Part shown: positions 50,832-60,439 of the stretch, one piece after another
Position numbering within the stretch: the stretch's first letter is position 1
Layout of the letters: the number at the start of each line of letters is the position of its first letter
Source: Alkaliphilus oremlandii OhILAs
GTDB lineage: Bacteria; Bacillota; Clostridia; Peptostreptococcales; Natronincolaceae
Assembly: GCF_000018325.1 (NCBI RefSeq)
Contig: NC_009922.1
Coordinates: forward strand, 2,356,001-2,420,000
Direction of reading: 5' to 3'
DNA length: 64,000 nt
Made by a program: the position numbers and the translations under genes
Notes under the pieces: model-generated
The model's database searches: none
What the model saw: the letters and a program-made list of their open reading frames with translations, nothing else
What the model was told of the DNA's origin: nothing

Positions 50832-51111
50832 ACTATCCCTCCTTTTTATGACCTAACCCGATTTATGCGACCAAAGTAAGCAATAAATTGATGGTAGGTC
50901 AACAGAGCGAACACCAAATTTGCACGACTAGAAGGAGTGAACAAATTTGAGTTGTGAGACTGCGACATACCCTCAAAAATTACTTTCAATAGTTTCAGTA
51001 GCGAAACTGACTGCGCCACATCTTATATTTTACCACTTTATGAAAAATTATAAATAGTCCTATGAACAATGAAAGCCCATACCGTATTTCAAAAGTGGTA
51101 TAGGCCTCATA
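50832..51111. repeat. Noncoding region with short repeats
   Basis: No gene. CAAATTTG-like words occur twice around a GACTAGAAGGAG segment (about 50912-50952), with GAGCGAACA and GAGTGAACA nearby, and a GTTTCAGTAGCGAAAC hairpin at about 50992-51008. GGAGCGAACAAAT recurs at 56972, before the ctpA stop. This looks like an extragenic repeat family of the genome. The uvrC promoter must also be here. Confidence 0.4.
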
Positions 51112-51762
51112 TTATGCGAATGCTTTGCTTTTTCTCTTTAAAATCATCTGTTCCTTATTACAGTATGCGATTATTTTTTGACGGTCGCCTTCATCAATGC
51201 CGATGAACTGACAACCTAAATCCCTCATACCATTCATTTCGCTTTCCATATTTCTTAAAACCTTAATTGTCAACAAAAACTTGTTCTGGTCCAATTCAAG
51301 TTCAAAAACTAAAACCGTACCTGGAGGCAGAGATAAAGAGCTGTTTAACAACACACCGCCACCGCTAATATCTTTAATTTTTGCTGGAAATACCTTATTG
51401 CTTTCTACCTTTCTTTCATTGATTCCTATTAAATAGCAGTTCACATCTTTATCCAAAGAAACTCTGATGTACTCTCTTCTTTGAACAATGCTGATGTTTT
51501 CCTCCTTTGGCATATCTAGCCACAGATAGTCACCCAAAGCTCGACTGACTATGGTCTCAAATAAACAGACCTTCGACTTGGTCTCATCTGTAATCGTACA
51601 TTTTACCAGTTGGGGATCTTTTTGCACATAGTAGCCATCAATTTTGATCTTGAGTGTATTATCTTCTATATTTTCAATCATTCCTCTGAAAAATAAATAG
51701 GAAGGAATCACATTAGCCTCTATTTTTATAGTCTTTCCTACATGAAAGAACGTATTTAGCAT
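51112..51762 (-). CDS. PilZ-domain protein (YcgR-like)
   Basis: A protein of about 216 residues with an N-terminal YcgR/PilZN-type beta barrel (1-90) and a C-terminal PilZ domain with Q-R-R-E-Y-I-R-V near 95 (RxxxR) and D-I-S-G-G-G-V-L near 130 (DxSxxG), both c-di-GMP contacts. I use ATG 51762, the third of three tandem starts after AGGAG. It lies between uvrA and uvrC on the same strand. It is probably a motility brake or second-messenger effector. The repair neighbours do not explain it. Confidence 0.85.
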   Translation of the reverse strand: MLNTFFHVGKTIKIEANVIPSYLFFRGMIENIEDNTLKIKIDGYYVQKDPQLVKCTITDETKSKVCLFETIVSRALGDYLWLDMPKEENISIVQRREYIRVSLDKDVNCYLIGINERKVESNKVFPAKIKDISGGGVLLNSSLSLPPGTVLVFELELDQNKFLLTIKVLRNMESEMNGMRDLGCQFIGIDEGDRQKIIAYCNKEQMILKRKSKAFA

Positions 51763-51850
51763 GTCCATCATCTCCTAATAAATAAACTCTACAACATATA
51801 TTCTCTATATATGAATAAAGTCCTTTATATACCCTTCTAGTGCATTAGCC

Positions 51851-54694
51851 CTAATTTTTCTGTTTTTGTATGAAAGGCTTTAAGAATTTACCTGTATAGG
51901 ATTCTTTTTTATTGATGATTTCTTCCGGTGTTCCGGTGGCAATGATCTTTCCTCCACCACTTCCACCTTCTGGACCTAGATCTATGATATAGTCGGCAGT
52001 CTTAATTACATCTAAATTATGTTCAATAACTAAAATTGAATTTCCACCTTCAACCAGTCTTTGTAATACTTCTATCAGTTTATCGATATCAGCAATATGA
52101 AGGCCCGTTGTCGGTTCATCCAAGATATACAATGTTTTCCCTGTACTTCGCTTACTGAGCTCAGAGGCAAGTTTAATTCGCTGTGCTTCTCCGCCGGATA
52201 GCTGAGTCGATGGTTGTCCCAGTTTAATATAACCCAAGCCCACATCGTGTAGTGTCTGCATTTTTCTCTGGATTTTAGGGATGTTTTCAAAAAAGCTTAG
52301 GGCTTCCTCTACATTCATTTCTAAAACATCGGAAATTGTCTTTCCTTTATATTTGACTTCTAGAGTTTCTCTATTGTATCGCTTTCCTTTACAAACTTCA
52401 CAGGGCACATAAACATCTGGAAGAAAGTGCATTTCAATTTTTATGATCCCATCGCCACCGCAGGCTTCACATCGACCGCCCTTCACGTTAAAGCTGAATC
52501 TTCCTTTTTGATATCCTTTCATTTTCGCTTGGTTGGTCTGAGCAAAGAGATCTCGAATATCATCGAATACTCCGGTGTAGGTTGCTGGGTTGGAACGTGG
52601 CGTCCTTCCAATAGGGCTTTGATCGATTTCGATGACCTTGTCGATGTGCTCCAGCCCTTTGATATCCTTATGGACACCTGGCTTTGACTTTGCTCCATTT
52701 AAATCTTGGGCTATTCTTTTATATAGAATTTCGTTCACTAGGGTACTTTTACCAGAGCCAGAAACGCCGGTAACGCAGGTAAATATCCCCAGAGGAATCT
52801 CTACATTTAAATTCTTTAGGTTATTTTCATTGGCGCCCAGGATTTTTATCCATGTACCATTGGGCTTTTTTCTTTCCTTTGGAATCGGAATCATCTTTTT
52901 GCCACTTAAATATTGTCCTGTAATGGATTCTTCGGACTCCATGATCTCCTGAACGGTTCCCTGTGCAACAATGGTACCACCGTGAATACCTGCACCGGGG
53001 CCAATATCGATAATATGGTCTGCGACAAACATAGTGTCCTCATCGTGCTCTACAACGATGACCGTATTACCAATATCCGTTAAATGTCTTAAAGCACCTA
53101 GTAGTTTCTCGTTATCTCTCTGGTGCAGTCCAATGCTAGGCTCATCTAAAATATAAAGTACCCCCACTAGACTGGAACCAATTTGAGTGGCCAAACGAAT
53201 TCTCTGGGATTCTCCACCGGATAGAGTACCTGCATTTCTGGATAGGGTTAAATAATCCAATCCCACATCTACTAAAAAGTCTAATCTCGCTTGGATTTCC
53301 TTTAATATTTGTCTTGCTATAAAAGCTTTTCTATCATCAAATTCTATGGTATCAAAGAATTTCTTGGCATCCTTTACCGAGAAATCTGTTATTTCGGCAA
53401 TATTTTTACCACCAACAGTAACCCCTAGAATAACATCCTTCAATCTAGCACCCTTACAAGTTCCACATTTAATTTCAGCCATGTATTCTTCGATTTTATC
53501 TACAATATAGTCGGAGTTGGTTTCATTATATCTCCTCGTTAAATTTGGTATCACACCTTCAAAGACCGCCGAATATTCCCGCGCTCCTCCAAATTTAGAT
53601 TCATATCGGAATTTTAGTTCTTTTTTCCCTGTACCGTATAAGATGTCTTCCATCAGTTCCTTAGGAAATTCACTGACTGGGGTGTCTACATCATATCCAT
53701 ATTGAACAACGATGCTCTCCAGCATTTTAAAATAATAAGTATTGTCATTTGCATTGCCGGAACCACTCCACGGTACAATGGCGCCCTGTCGAATGCTTAA
53801 ATTCTTATTTGGAATGACCAATTCTGGGTCCACCTTCTTCATATGACCGATTCCATTACATTCTGGGCAGGCACCAAATGGACTATTGAAGGAGAACATA
53901 CGAGGTGCCAGCTCTTCAATGCCGATACCATGCTCTGGGCAGGCAAATTTTGTAGAAAACAGGATTTCTTCTCCACCAATGACATCTACAATGACTAGCC
54001 CTTCACTGAGCTTCAGCACAGTTTCAATGGAGTCTCCTAGTCTCGATTCGATGCCTTCTTTTACAACGATTCGGTCTACAACGACTTCAATATCATGCTT
54101 CTTCGTTTTAGCAAGTTTAATCTCTTCATAGATATCTTTTACTTCCCCATTGACTCTAAGTCTCGCAAAGCCTTCTTTTTTTATTTCTTCTATGAGCTTT
54201 TGGTGCTCTCCTTTTTTTCCTCGAACGACAGGAGCCAACAGCTGCAGCTTTGTTCCCATCTCTAGTTCCATGATTTTATCTACGATTTGCTCCACTGTCA
54301 TCTGTGTAATTTCAACGTTACACACAGGACAGTGGGGAACGCCTACGCGAGCAAATAATAATCTCAAATAATCATAAATCTCCGTAACCGTTCCAACCGT
54401 CGATCTTGGATTTTTATTGGTCGTTTTTTGGTCGATGGAAATTGCAGGAGAAAGACCTTCAATATATTCCACATCTGGCTTTTCCATTTGCCCTAAGAAC
54501 TGTCGTGCATAAGAAGACAAGCTTTCCATATATCTTCTCTGTCCCTCTGCATAAATGGTGTCGAAGGCTAAGGAAGACTTGCCAGAACCGGATAACCCGG
54601 TCATCACGACAAATTTATTTCTAGGTATTTCTACATCAACATTTTTTAAGTTATTTTCCTTTGCCCCTCTAATTATGATTTTATCCTTTACCAC
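51851..54694 (-). CDS. uvrA: Excinuclease ABC subunit A
   Basis: A 947-residue UvrA with two ABC ATPase halves: Walker A G-L-S-G-S-G-K-S-S-L-A-F near 31 and G-V-S-G-S-G-K-S-T-L near 640, signatures L-S-G-G-E-S-Q-R-I and L-S-G-G-E-A-Q-R-I, and zinc CxxC sites (C-P-V-C, C-P-E-C, C-E-A-C-G-G-D-G). It recognises damage with UvrB. It follows uvrB by 14 bases on the same transcript, and both depend on the SOS-boxed promoter. Confidence 0.98.
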   Translation of the reverse strand: MVKDKIIIRGAKENNLKNVDVEIPRNKFVVMTGLSGSGKSSLAFDTIYAEGQRRYMESLSSYARQFLGQMEKPDVEYIEGLSPAISIDQKTTNKNPRSTVGTVTEIYDYLRLLFARVGVPHCPVCNVEITQMTVEQIVDKIMELEMGTKLQLLAPVVRGKKGEHQKLIEEIKKEGFARLRVNGEVKDIYEEIKLAKTKKHDIEVVVDRIVVKEGIESRLGDSIETVLKLSEGLVIVDVIGGEEILFSTKFACPEHGIGIEELAPRMFSFNSPFGACPECNGIGHMKKVDPELVIPNKNLSIRQGAIVPWSGSGNANDNTYYFKMLESIVVQYGYDVDTPVSEFPKELMEDILYGTGKKELKFRYESKFGGAREYSAVFEGVIPNLTRRYNETNSDYIVDKIEEYMAEIKCGTCKGARLKDVILGVTVGGKNIAEITDFSVKDAKKFFDTIEFDDRKAFIARQILKEIQARLDFLVDVGLDYLTLSRNAGTLSGGESQRIRLATQIGSSLVGVLYILDEPSIGLHQRDNEKLLGALRHLTDIGNTVIVVEHDEDTMFVADHIIDIGPGAGIHGGTIVAQGTVQEIMESEESITGQYLSGKKMIPIPKERKKPNGTWIKILGANENNLKNLNVEIPLGIFTCVTGVSGSGKSTLVNEILYKRIAQDLNGAKSKPGVHKDIKGLEHIDKVIEIDQSPIGRTPRSNPATYTGVFDDIRDLFAQTNQAKMKGYQKGRFSFNVKGGRCEACGGDGIIKIEMHFLPDVYVPCEVCKGKRYNRETLEVKYKGKTISDVLEMNVEEALSFFENIPKIQRKMQTLHDVGLGYIKLGQPSTQLSGGEAQRIKLASELSKRSTGKTLYILDEPTTGLHIADIDKLIEVLQRLVEGGNSILVIEHNLDVIKTADYIIDLGPEGGSGGGKIIATGTPEEIINKKESYTGKFLKPFIQKQKN

Positions 54695-54708
54695 GATATC
54701 CCTTCTTC

Positions 54709-56688
54709 CTACTTTTGCTGTGCTCGCAATGATTGAATTTTATCCCTCAATTCTGCCGCTCGCTCAAACTGTAAATCGGTGGCAGCCTGAAGCATTTCAG
54801 TTTCAAGATCCTGAAGGACCTTCTCCAGTTCTTCCTTGCTTAAATTATTCTTACTTGCTTCTTTTCCATATTTCACTTCTTCCTCTGCAACCTTCGTTGC
54901 TTCGATCACATCACGAATCCCCTTTTCAATGGATTTCGGCTGTATATTATGAGCTATATTATATTCCTCTTGCAGCTTCCTTCTTCGATTGGTTTCGTCA
55001 ATTGCAACCTGCATGGATCTCGTAATCCGATCGGCATACATAATAACCTTACCTTCTAGATTTCTAGCTGCCCTACCAATGGTTTGTATCAATGAGGTTT
55101 CAGATCTTAAAAAGCCTTCCTTATCCGCATCCAATATAGCAACTAAGGATACTTCCGGTAGATCAAGACCCTCTCTCAATAGATTGATACCCACTAAAAC
55201 ATCAAACTCTCCTAAACGAAGATCCCTTATGATCTCCATTCTCTCAATGGTTTTAATATCTGAATGTAAGTACTTTACCTTAATTTGAATTTCTTTTAAA
55301 TAATCTGTTAAATCTTCCGACATTTTTTTAGTCAGTGTTGTAACCAAAACTCTCTGGTTTTTCTCAGTTCTTTTTCTTATTTCTCCAACGAGATCATCTA
55401 TTTGCCCTTTAATCGGACGAATATCGATGATTGGGTCCAAGAGACCCGTAGGCCGTATGACCTGCTCTATGATATTCTGAGTCTTGTCCATTTCGTATGG
55501 ACCTGGCGTTGCACTGACGTATACAATCTGATTTACTAAACCTTCAAACTCTTCAAAGTTCAATGGTCGATTATCATAAGCAGATGGTAATCGAAAGCCG
55601 TAGTTCACCAAGGATTCCTTTCTAGAGCGATCGCCACCATACATGGCTCGAATTTGAGGAACCGTAACATGGGACTCATCTATGATGATTAAGTAATCCT
55701 CTGGGAAATAGTCCATTAAGGTATAGGGTCTGCTGCCAGGCTCTCTACTGGTTAAATGTCTGGAGTAGTTCTCGATGCCTTGACAAAAACCAACTTCTCT
55801 GAGCATTTCAATGTCGTACATGGTGCGCTGACCTATTCTTTGAGCTTCAATGAGCTTTTCCTCTCCTTTAAATTCCTTAATTCTCTCTTCAAGCTCCACT
55901 TCGATGGCTTTGATGGCGTTCTCTACCTTGTCTGCTCCTGTAGCATAGTGGGAAGCAGGGAAAATAGACACATGCTGCCTTACGCCAATAATTTCTCCCG
56001 TTAAAGAGTTCACTTCTAATATTCGCTCTATTTCATCTCCAAAAAACTCCAGTCGAATGGCGTTTTCTGAGGAGGATGCAGGGAAAACCTCTACAACATC
56101 GCCGCGCACTCTAAAAGTTCCTCGGATAAAATTAATATCATTTCTTTCATATTGAATATCTACCAATTGCTTTAAAACTTCTTCCCTGGATTTTTCCATC
56201 CCAGAACGGAGGGAAACCATTAAGTTTTTATATTCCGTAGGATCTCCCAAGCCATAGATACAAGAAACACTGGCAACGATAATCACATCTCGTCTTTCCA
56301 GTAAAGCTGATGTGGCTGAATGGCGGAGCTTATCGATTTCATCATTGATGGATGCATCCTTCTCTATATAGGTATCGCTGGTAACGACGTAAGCCTCTGG
56401 CTGATAATAATCGTAATAGCTCACAAAGTATTCTACAGCATTATTTGGAAAGAATTCTTTAAACTCACTGCATAGCTGGGCTGCCAAAGTTTTATTATGG
56501 GCAATGACTAAAGTCGGTTTTTGCACCTTTTCTATGACATTGGCCATGGTAAAGGTTTTTCCTGACCCTGTAACACCCAGTAACACCTGATGCTTAGTCC
56601 CTTTATTAATGCCATTTGCCAAAGCTTCTATGGCTTTTGGCTGATCTCCCGTAGGACGATAATTGGATACAATCTGAAATTTCTCCAT
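54709..56688 (-). CDS. uvrB: Excinuclease ABC subunit B
   Basis: A 659-residue helicase-like protein. Walker A G-V-T-G-S-G-K-T near residue 39, the beta-hairpin region Y-Y-D-Y-Y-Q-P-E-A-Y-V near 92, D-E-S-H box near 338, and the C-terminal UVR domain for UvrC. It is loaded by UvrA at lesions. First gene of the uvrBA transcript. Upstream is a promoter with a LexA-type box at 56781-56794. Confidence 0.98.
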   Translation of the reverse strand: MEKFQIVSNYRPTGDQPKAIEALANGINKGTKHQVLLGVTGSGKTFTMANVIEKVQKPTLVIAHNKTLAAQLCSEFKEFFPNNAVEYFVSYYDYYQPEAYVVTSDTYIEKDASINDEIDKLRHSATSALLERRDVIIVASVSCIYGLGDPTEYKNLMVSLRSGMEKSREEVLKQLVDIQYERNDINFIRGTFRVRGDVVEVFPASSSENAIRLEFFGDEIERILEVNSLTGEIIGVRQHVSIFPASHYATGADKVENAIKAIEVELEERIKEFKGEEKLIEAQRIGQRTMYDIEMLREVGFCQGIENYSRHLTSREPGSRPYTLMDYFPEDYLIIIDESHVTVPQIRAMYGGDRSRKESLVNYGFRLPSAYDNRPLNFEEFEGLVNQIVYVSATPGPYEMDKTQNIIEQVIRPTGLLDPIIDIRPIKGQIDDLVGEIRKRTEKNQRVLVTTLTKKMSEDLTDYLKEIQIKVKYLHSDIKTIERMEIIRDLRLGEFDVLVGINLLREGLDLPEVSLVAILDADKEGFLRSETSLIQTIGRAARNLEGKVIMYADRITRSMQVAIDETNRRRKLQEEYNIAHNIQPKSIEKGIRDVIEATKVAEEEVKYGKEASKNNLSKEELEKVLQDLETEMLQAATDLQFERAAELRDKIQSLRAQQK

Positions 56689-56780
56689 TTGTATATCTCC
56701 TCACTATTTTCATTATCCTTAGTATATCACATTAGGTTAACATAATATCTTTCTAAAATTATGTAATATTCCGTTTTCAA

Positions 56781-56831
56781 CAAACATTTGTTCGATATTT
56801 CAATTATATTATTCTAAAATTAGGATGTCAA
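56781..56831 (-). promoter_or_regulatory. uvrB promoter with SOS (LexA) box
   Basis: On minus, TTGACA (56826-56831), a 17-base spacer and TATAAT (56803-56808) give a consensus housekeeping promoter. CGAACAAATGTTTG at 56781-56794 matches the Gram-positive LexA box (CGAACRNRYGTTYC) at 13 of 14 positions and overlaps the transcription start. Expression of uvrBA should rise after DNA damage. Confidence 0.88.
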
Positions 56832-56857
56832 TACGATTTCTTTATCTATTGAATTTC

Positions 56858-56921
56858 AAAGTGCTTAAAATGATAAGAATCCCCAAAATTGAGGATTCTT
56901 ATCATTTATTTTCAGCACTTG
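56858..56921 (-). terminator. Terminator after ctpA
   Basis: Arms AAATGATAAGAATCC (56868-56882) and GGATTCTTATCATTT (56893-56907) form a strong hairpin, extended by AAGTGCT/AGCACTT. It ends the ctpA transcript before the uvrB promoter. Confidence 0.82.
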
Positions 56922-56984
56922 AAACTCCAAGGTCTATCTAGAGTTCAATGTGACATAAAGTTTGTGCGCCGGAGCGAACAAATC

Positions 56985-58181
56985 TTATTTTTTAATTTTT
57001 TCTCGAATAACTTCGATGGCTTTATTTAGCTGCACATCTTCTTGCTTTTCAGCCCCTTGATTTTCGCTTTCCTCTGGAAGCTCTACTACAATATCTGGAA
57101 CGACTCCTGTACCATGAATATTCGTGCCATTTGGCGTAAAGTATTCTGAAATTGTGTATTTAAAACCAGTTCCGTCCGCAAGAGGTCTAACTTGCTGTAC
57201 CAAACCTTTACCGAATGTGGTGGTTCCTATGATGGTGCCTTGACCACCATCTTTAATTGCTCCTGATAAAATTTCAGAGGCACTGGCACTTCCCTTGTTT
57301 ACTAAAACCGCTAAAGGCATTTCCAATTGTCTTTTGTCGGATTTTTCTACTTTTCTGTTGCCATTGCGATCTTCTGTATAAACGATAACCTGTTCCCCTA
57401 ATATTTCATCTGCAATCTCTACACACTCATCTAATAATCCACCCGGATTATTTCTTAAATCTAAAATCAGCCCTTTAATATTCTTTGCCTTTAAATCCTT
57501 TAGGTGAGTTTTAAAATCATCTGCAGTTTTTTCATCGAACATGGTAATTCTAAGATATCCGATGTCGTTTTGTAGAACTTCTGATTTAACAGTTTTTAAA
57601 CGTATTTCTTCTCGAACAATGGCGACCTCAAAGGTTTCTTTCTTATCTTCTCTTAAAATGGTCAATTTGACTTCACTTTGAGGGTCTCCTTTCATTAGGC
57701 TAACGGCATAATCCAATTTATCTCCAGATATAGATTCTCCGTTGACAGCAATGATTTTATCCCCAGGTATGAGCCCAGCTCTTTCCCCAGGCGTATCTTC
57801 AATTGGAGATACCACCGTTACGTAGCCATCCTCACCCGGTGTTACAATAACACCAATTCCACCATAGGTTCCTTTTGTGCTGGTCATTAAATCGCCAAAT
57901 TCCTTTGCCCCCATGTACTGTGTATATGGATCGCCGATGCTCTCAAACATTCCTTTAATAGCACCTTCTATTAATTGATCTTCATCTAATTCCTTATAAT
58001 AATTTTTCAGTAAATGTGCTTTAAGAGCTATGAATTTTTCGTAAGCCGCTTTCTCATTTTTTGTGAGTGCATATCCAAATCCCAGTGGTGAAGTAATAAA
58101 GCTTCCCACAGTGAAATTTAGAATAGTGGTTAAAGCAAAAATTAGTAGGGCTCCGATTACAGCTTTTCTTTTACTTATCAT
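56985..58181 (-). CDS. ctpA: C-terminal processing peptidase (S41 family), CtpA-like
   Basis: A 398-residue S41 protease from ATG 58181, preceded by AAGGGGAG. N-terminal membrane or signal helix (residues 8-28), PDZ domain (about 95-180) with the ligand groove G-Y-V-T-V-V, catalytic S in N-K-G-S-A-S-A-S-E-I-L near 305, and K in T-F-G-K-G-L-V near 330. Such proteases act outside the membrane, and in sporulating bacteria they cleave signalling or wall proteins. It is downstream of the EnvC-like peptidase gene and in the same direction. Confidence 0.9.
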   Translation of the reverse strand: MISKRKAVIGALLIFALTTILNFTVGSFITSPLGFGYALTKNEKAAYEKFIALKAHLLKNYYKELDEDQLIEGAIKGMFESIGDPYTQYMGAKEFGDLMTSTKGTYGGIGVIVTPGEDGYVTVVSPIEDTPGERAGLIPGDKIIAVNGESISGDKLDYAVSLMKGDPQSEVKLTILREDKKETFEVAIVREEIRLKTVKSEVLQNDIGYLRITMFDEKTADDFKTHLKDLKAKNIKGLILDLRNNPGGLLDECVEIADEILGEQVIVYTEDRNGNRKVEKSDKRQLEMPLAVLVNKGSASASEILSGAIKDGGQGTIIGTTTFGKGLVQQVRPLADGTGFKYTISEYFTPNGTNIHGTGVVPDIVVELPEESENQGAEKQEDVQLNKAIEVIREKIKK

Positions 58182-58387
58182 ATTTTTTCTCCCCTTTGAT
58201 TTATTCCACGCTGTCATTTAGTTTATGGTATATTCTTTAATATTATACCGCAACCACTTAAAAAATTCAAAATTATCCAGACTTTAGTTCAATTATTTTT
58301 AATGCTGAATCCCCTGTTGGATAGCTAAAAAATCAAGGAGAGATATCCTTGATTTTTTGAAAAATTTTATTTTTGGTACTTAAAATC

Positions 58388-59518
58388 TTATTTTCCTTTT
58401 AAGTATGGAATTGGATCCACATATTGACCATTTTTACGAACCTCAAAATGTAAATGTGGTCCTGTAGAAGCTCCAGTGCTTCCAATCAAGGCGATGACTT
58501 GCCCGCTGGTAACCGTATCTCCATTGGAAACCAATAGCTTTGAGTTATGTGCATATAAGGTCATGATACCACCACCATGGTCGATGATTACAGCCTTACC
58601 ATAGCTTCCCAAGGTACCTGCAGTGATAACCTTACCAGCACCTGCAGCGATTACATTTTTCCCGTTTGGTGCACCAATATCAATCCCCGTATGGAATTTT
58701 TTAGTTTTTAAAATAGGGTGTATCCTATTTCCAAAGGGGGATGTTATGTTTGTATATCCCGGCGTTGGCCACTGCAACACACCACCTACGTATGCACTGC
58801 TGGATTGTAAACTTCTCAGCTTATTGGTAAGATTATCAGCATCTTTTTTATTCTGATCCAACATTTTTTCTAGTTCCACCTTGTTTTGAGCTAGATCCTT
58901 TCGGTACTTCTCTTGCTCACCCCTAGATACCACCAATTTCTCTTGCTTCTCTTCTACGCTGGCTTTTAAGCTAACCAATTGTTTCTTTTGATTTTCTAGG
59001 GTCATTTTTTCTTCTTCAATAATAGCCTTTTGAGCTTCCATCTCTTTTAATAGTTCTACATCATGATTCACTATTTTTTTTACCATATCTAAATTTGTCA
59101 AAAGATCTGTAAGACTTTTGGAGTTTAACAAAACCTCTGCATATCCAATATTGCCATTTCTGTACATGATATTGACTCTTTCACCCATCACATCTTGCTT
59201 ATGTCCAATATTTTGTTCCGCAACTTCGATATTGTGTATTGCTGTACTAATTCTATTTTCTGTGTTGGATATTTTATTTTTTAAGGTTTCAATCTCTCCT
59301 TCTGAACGATCAATTTCACCCTCTAAACTTTGTATCTTTGCCAATACCTGTGTTTCCTGTTTCTTTACTTTGTTGATTTCATTGGTAAGCTTTTTCTGCT
59401 CTGCCTTCTTTGCATTCAGGTCATCCGTAATTTGCTTTGCTGTGTCAGCAAATGAGAATAGAGACGTCGTTGCCATGGTTAATATAATTAGAAGAGCCAT
59501 GCCGTGCTTCCTTTTCAT
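58388..59518 (-). CDS. EnvC/M23-type murein hydrolase with coiled coil
   Basis: A 376-residue exported protein: signal peptide M-K-R-K-H-G then hydrophobic stretch (cleavage near S-F-A-D, residue 25), a long coiled coil with Lys/Glu/Gln repeats (about 26-230), and an M23/LytM domain with H-T-G-I-D-I-G near 276 and H-L-H-F-E-V near 358, carrying the zinc ligands H, D and the H-x-H pair. It is 24 bases after ftsX, the usual ftsEX-effector arrangement, so it is probably activated by FtsEX at the septum. Confidence 0.9.
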   Translation of the reverse strand: MKRKHGMALLIILTMATTSLFSFADTAKQITDDLNAKKAEQKKLTNEINKVKKQETQVLAKIQSLEGEIDRSEGEIETLKNKISNTENRISTAIHNIEVAEQNIGHKQDVMGERVNIMYRNGNIGYAEVLLNSKSLTDLLTNLDMVKKIVNHDVELLKEMEAQKAIIEEEKMTLENQKKQLVSLKASVEEKQEKLVVSRGEQEKYRKDLAQNKVELEKMLDQNKKDADNLTNKLRSLQSSSAYVGGVLQWPTPGYTNITSPFGNRIHPILKTKKFHTGIDIGAPNGKNVIAAGAGKVITAGTLGSYGKAVIIDHGGGIMTLYAHNSKLLVSNGDTVTSGQVIALIGSTGASTGPHLHFEVRKNGQYVDPIPYLKGK

Positions 59519-59542
59519 ATCTTTTCCTCCTGTTGTATGTTT

Positions 59543-60439
59543 TTAGACCTTTAAATATCGTCTTAATGAAATAATACTTCCTAATGCCCCTACACCGGTG
59601 CCTAAAATCCCAAACATCCATATAATTTTGTTCAACATTGTATTGACACTGATCATGTAACTACCAAATACAACATAAAACTTACTCGTAATTAAATTAA
59701 ATGCATATTGGTATCCAAAGTATACAATCCCTATGGACAATGCAGCACCAATCAGCCCTAACAGCATTCCCTCTAGAAGGAAGGGCCATCTTATAAACCA
59801 GTTGGTTGCACCAACATCCTTCATAATTTCAATTTCTTGCCTTCTTGCATTTAAAGCCAGCTTTATGGTATTTGAAATAATGAAAATCGCAACAAGGACT
59901 AGAATGGATATAATGACGAGACCAACAGTCCTAATGAACTTTGCTACATTTAACAACTGGTCCACCAATTCTTTATAATATTTTATTTCGTCTATTCCCT
60001 GTAAAGATTTTAAAGCACTTACTACACTATCCGCGGACTCTAAATTTTCAACCTGAATTATATATGAATTGGGAAGTGGATTTTCCTCTAAAGTTTCTAG
60101 TAAATATCCCTGCTCTCCCCATTTTTCTTTCATCTTCTCTAAGGCTCTTTCCTTCGTTTCATAAGTAACATAGGAGATGCCCTGTATCTGTTCTATTTCT
60201 TTTCCTATACCCTCAATTTCTTCTACGGATAAATCATCCTGAAGATATATTTGTATTTCGTCAAATTGCATTTGTGCTAAAGATGCTGCATTTGTAATAT
60301 TTAAAACTAAAGTAATCACCAATCCTAAAATCATCAAAGATGCTGCAACGGAGCTAATGGAAGCTACAGTCATTCCTCTGTTCCGCCAGAGTCCTGTAAA
60401 GCCTTGCTTAAAAATGTATTTTGTGGTCCTAGCCTTCAT
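59543..60439 (-). CDS. ftsX: Cell division protein FtsX
   Basis: A 298-residue membrane protein from ATG 60439. It has one N-terminal helix (about 20-48), a large extracellular loop (50-160) including D-E-I-Q-I-Y-L, and three C-terminal helices typical of FtsX. GGGGGGC precedes the start, which overlaps the end of ftsE by 11 bases, so the two are translated together. It transmits ATP-driven motion to the murein hydrolase encoded next. Confidence 0.93.
   Translation of the reverse strand: MKARTTKYIFKQGFTGLWRNRGMTVASISSVAASLMILGLVITLVLNITNAASLAQMQFDEIQIYLQDDLSVEEIEGIGKEIEQIQGISYVTYETKERALEKMKEKWGEQGYLLETLEENPLPNSYIIQVENLESADSVVSALKSLQGIDEIKYYKELVDQLLNVAKFIRTVGLVIISILVLVAIFIISNTIKLALNARRQEIEIMKDVGATNWFIRWPFLLEGMLLGLIGAALSIGIVYFGYQYAFNLITSKFYVVFGSYMISVNTMLNKIIWMFGILGTGVGALGSIISLRRYLKV

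Noticed and set aside
50832..51111. CRISPR array or attachment site
   Set aside because: Only short imperfect repeats without regular spacing; no cas genes or integrase nearby.
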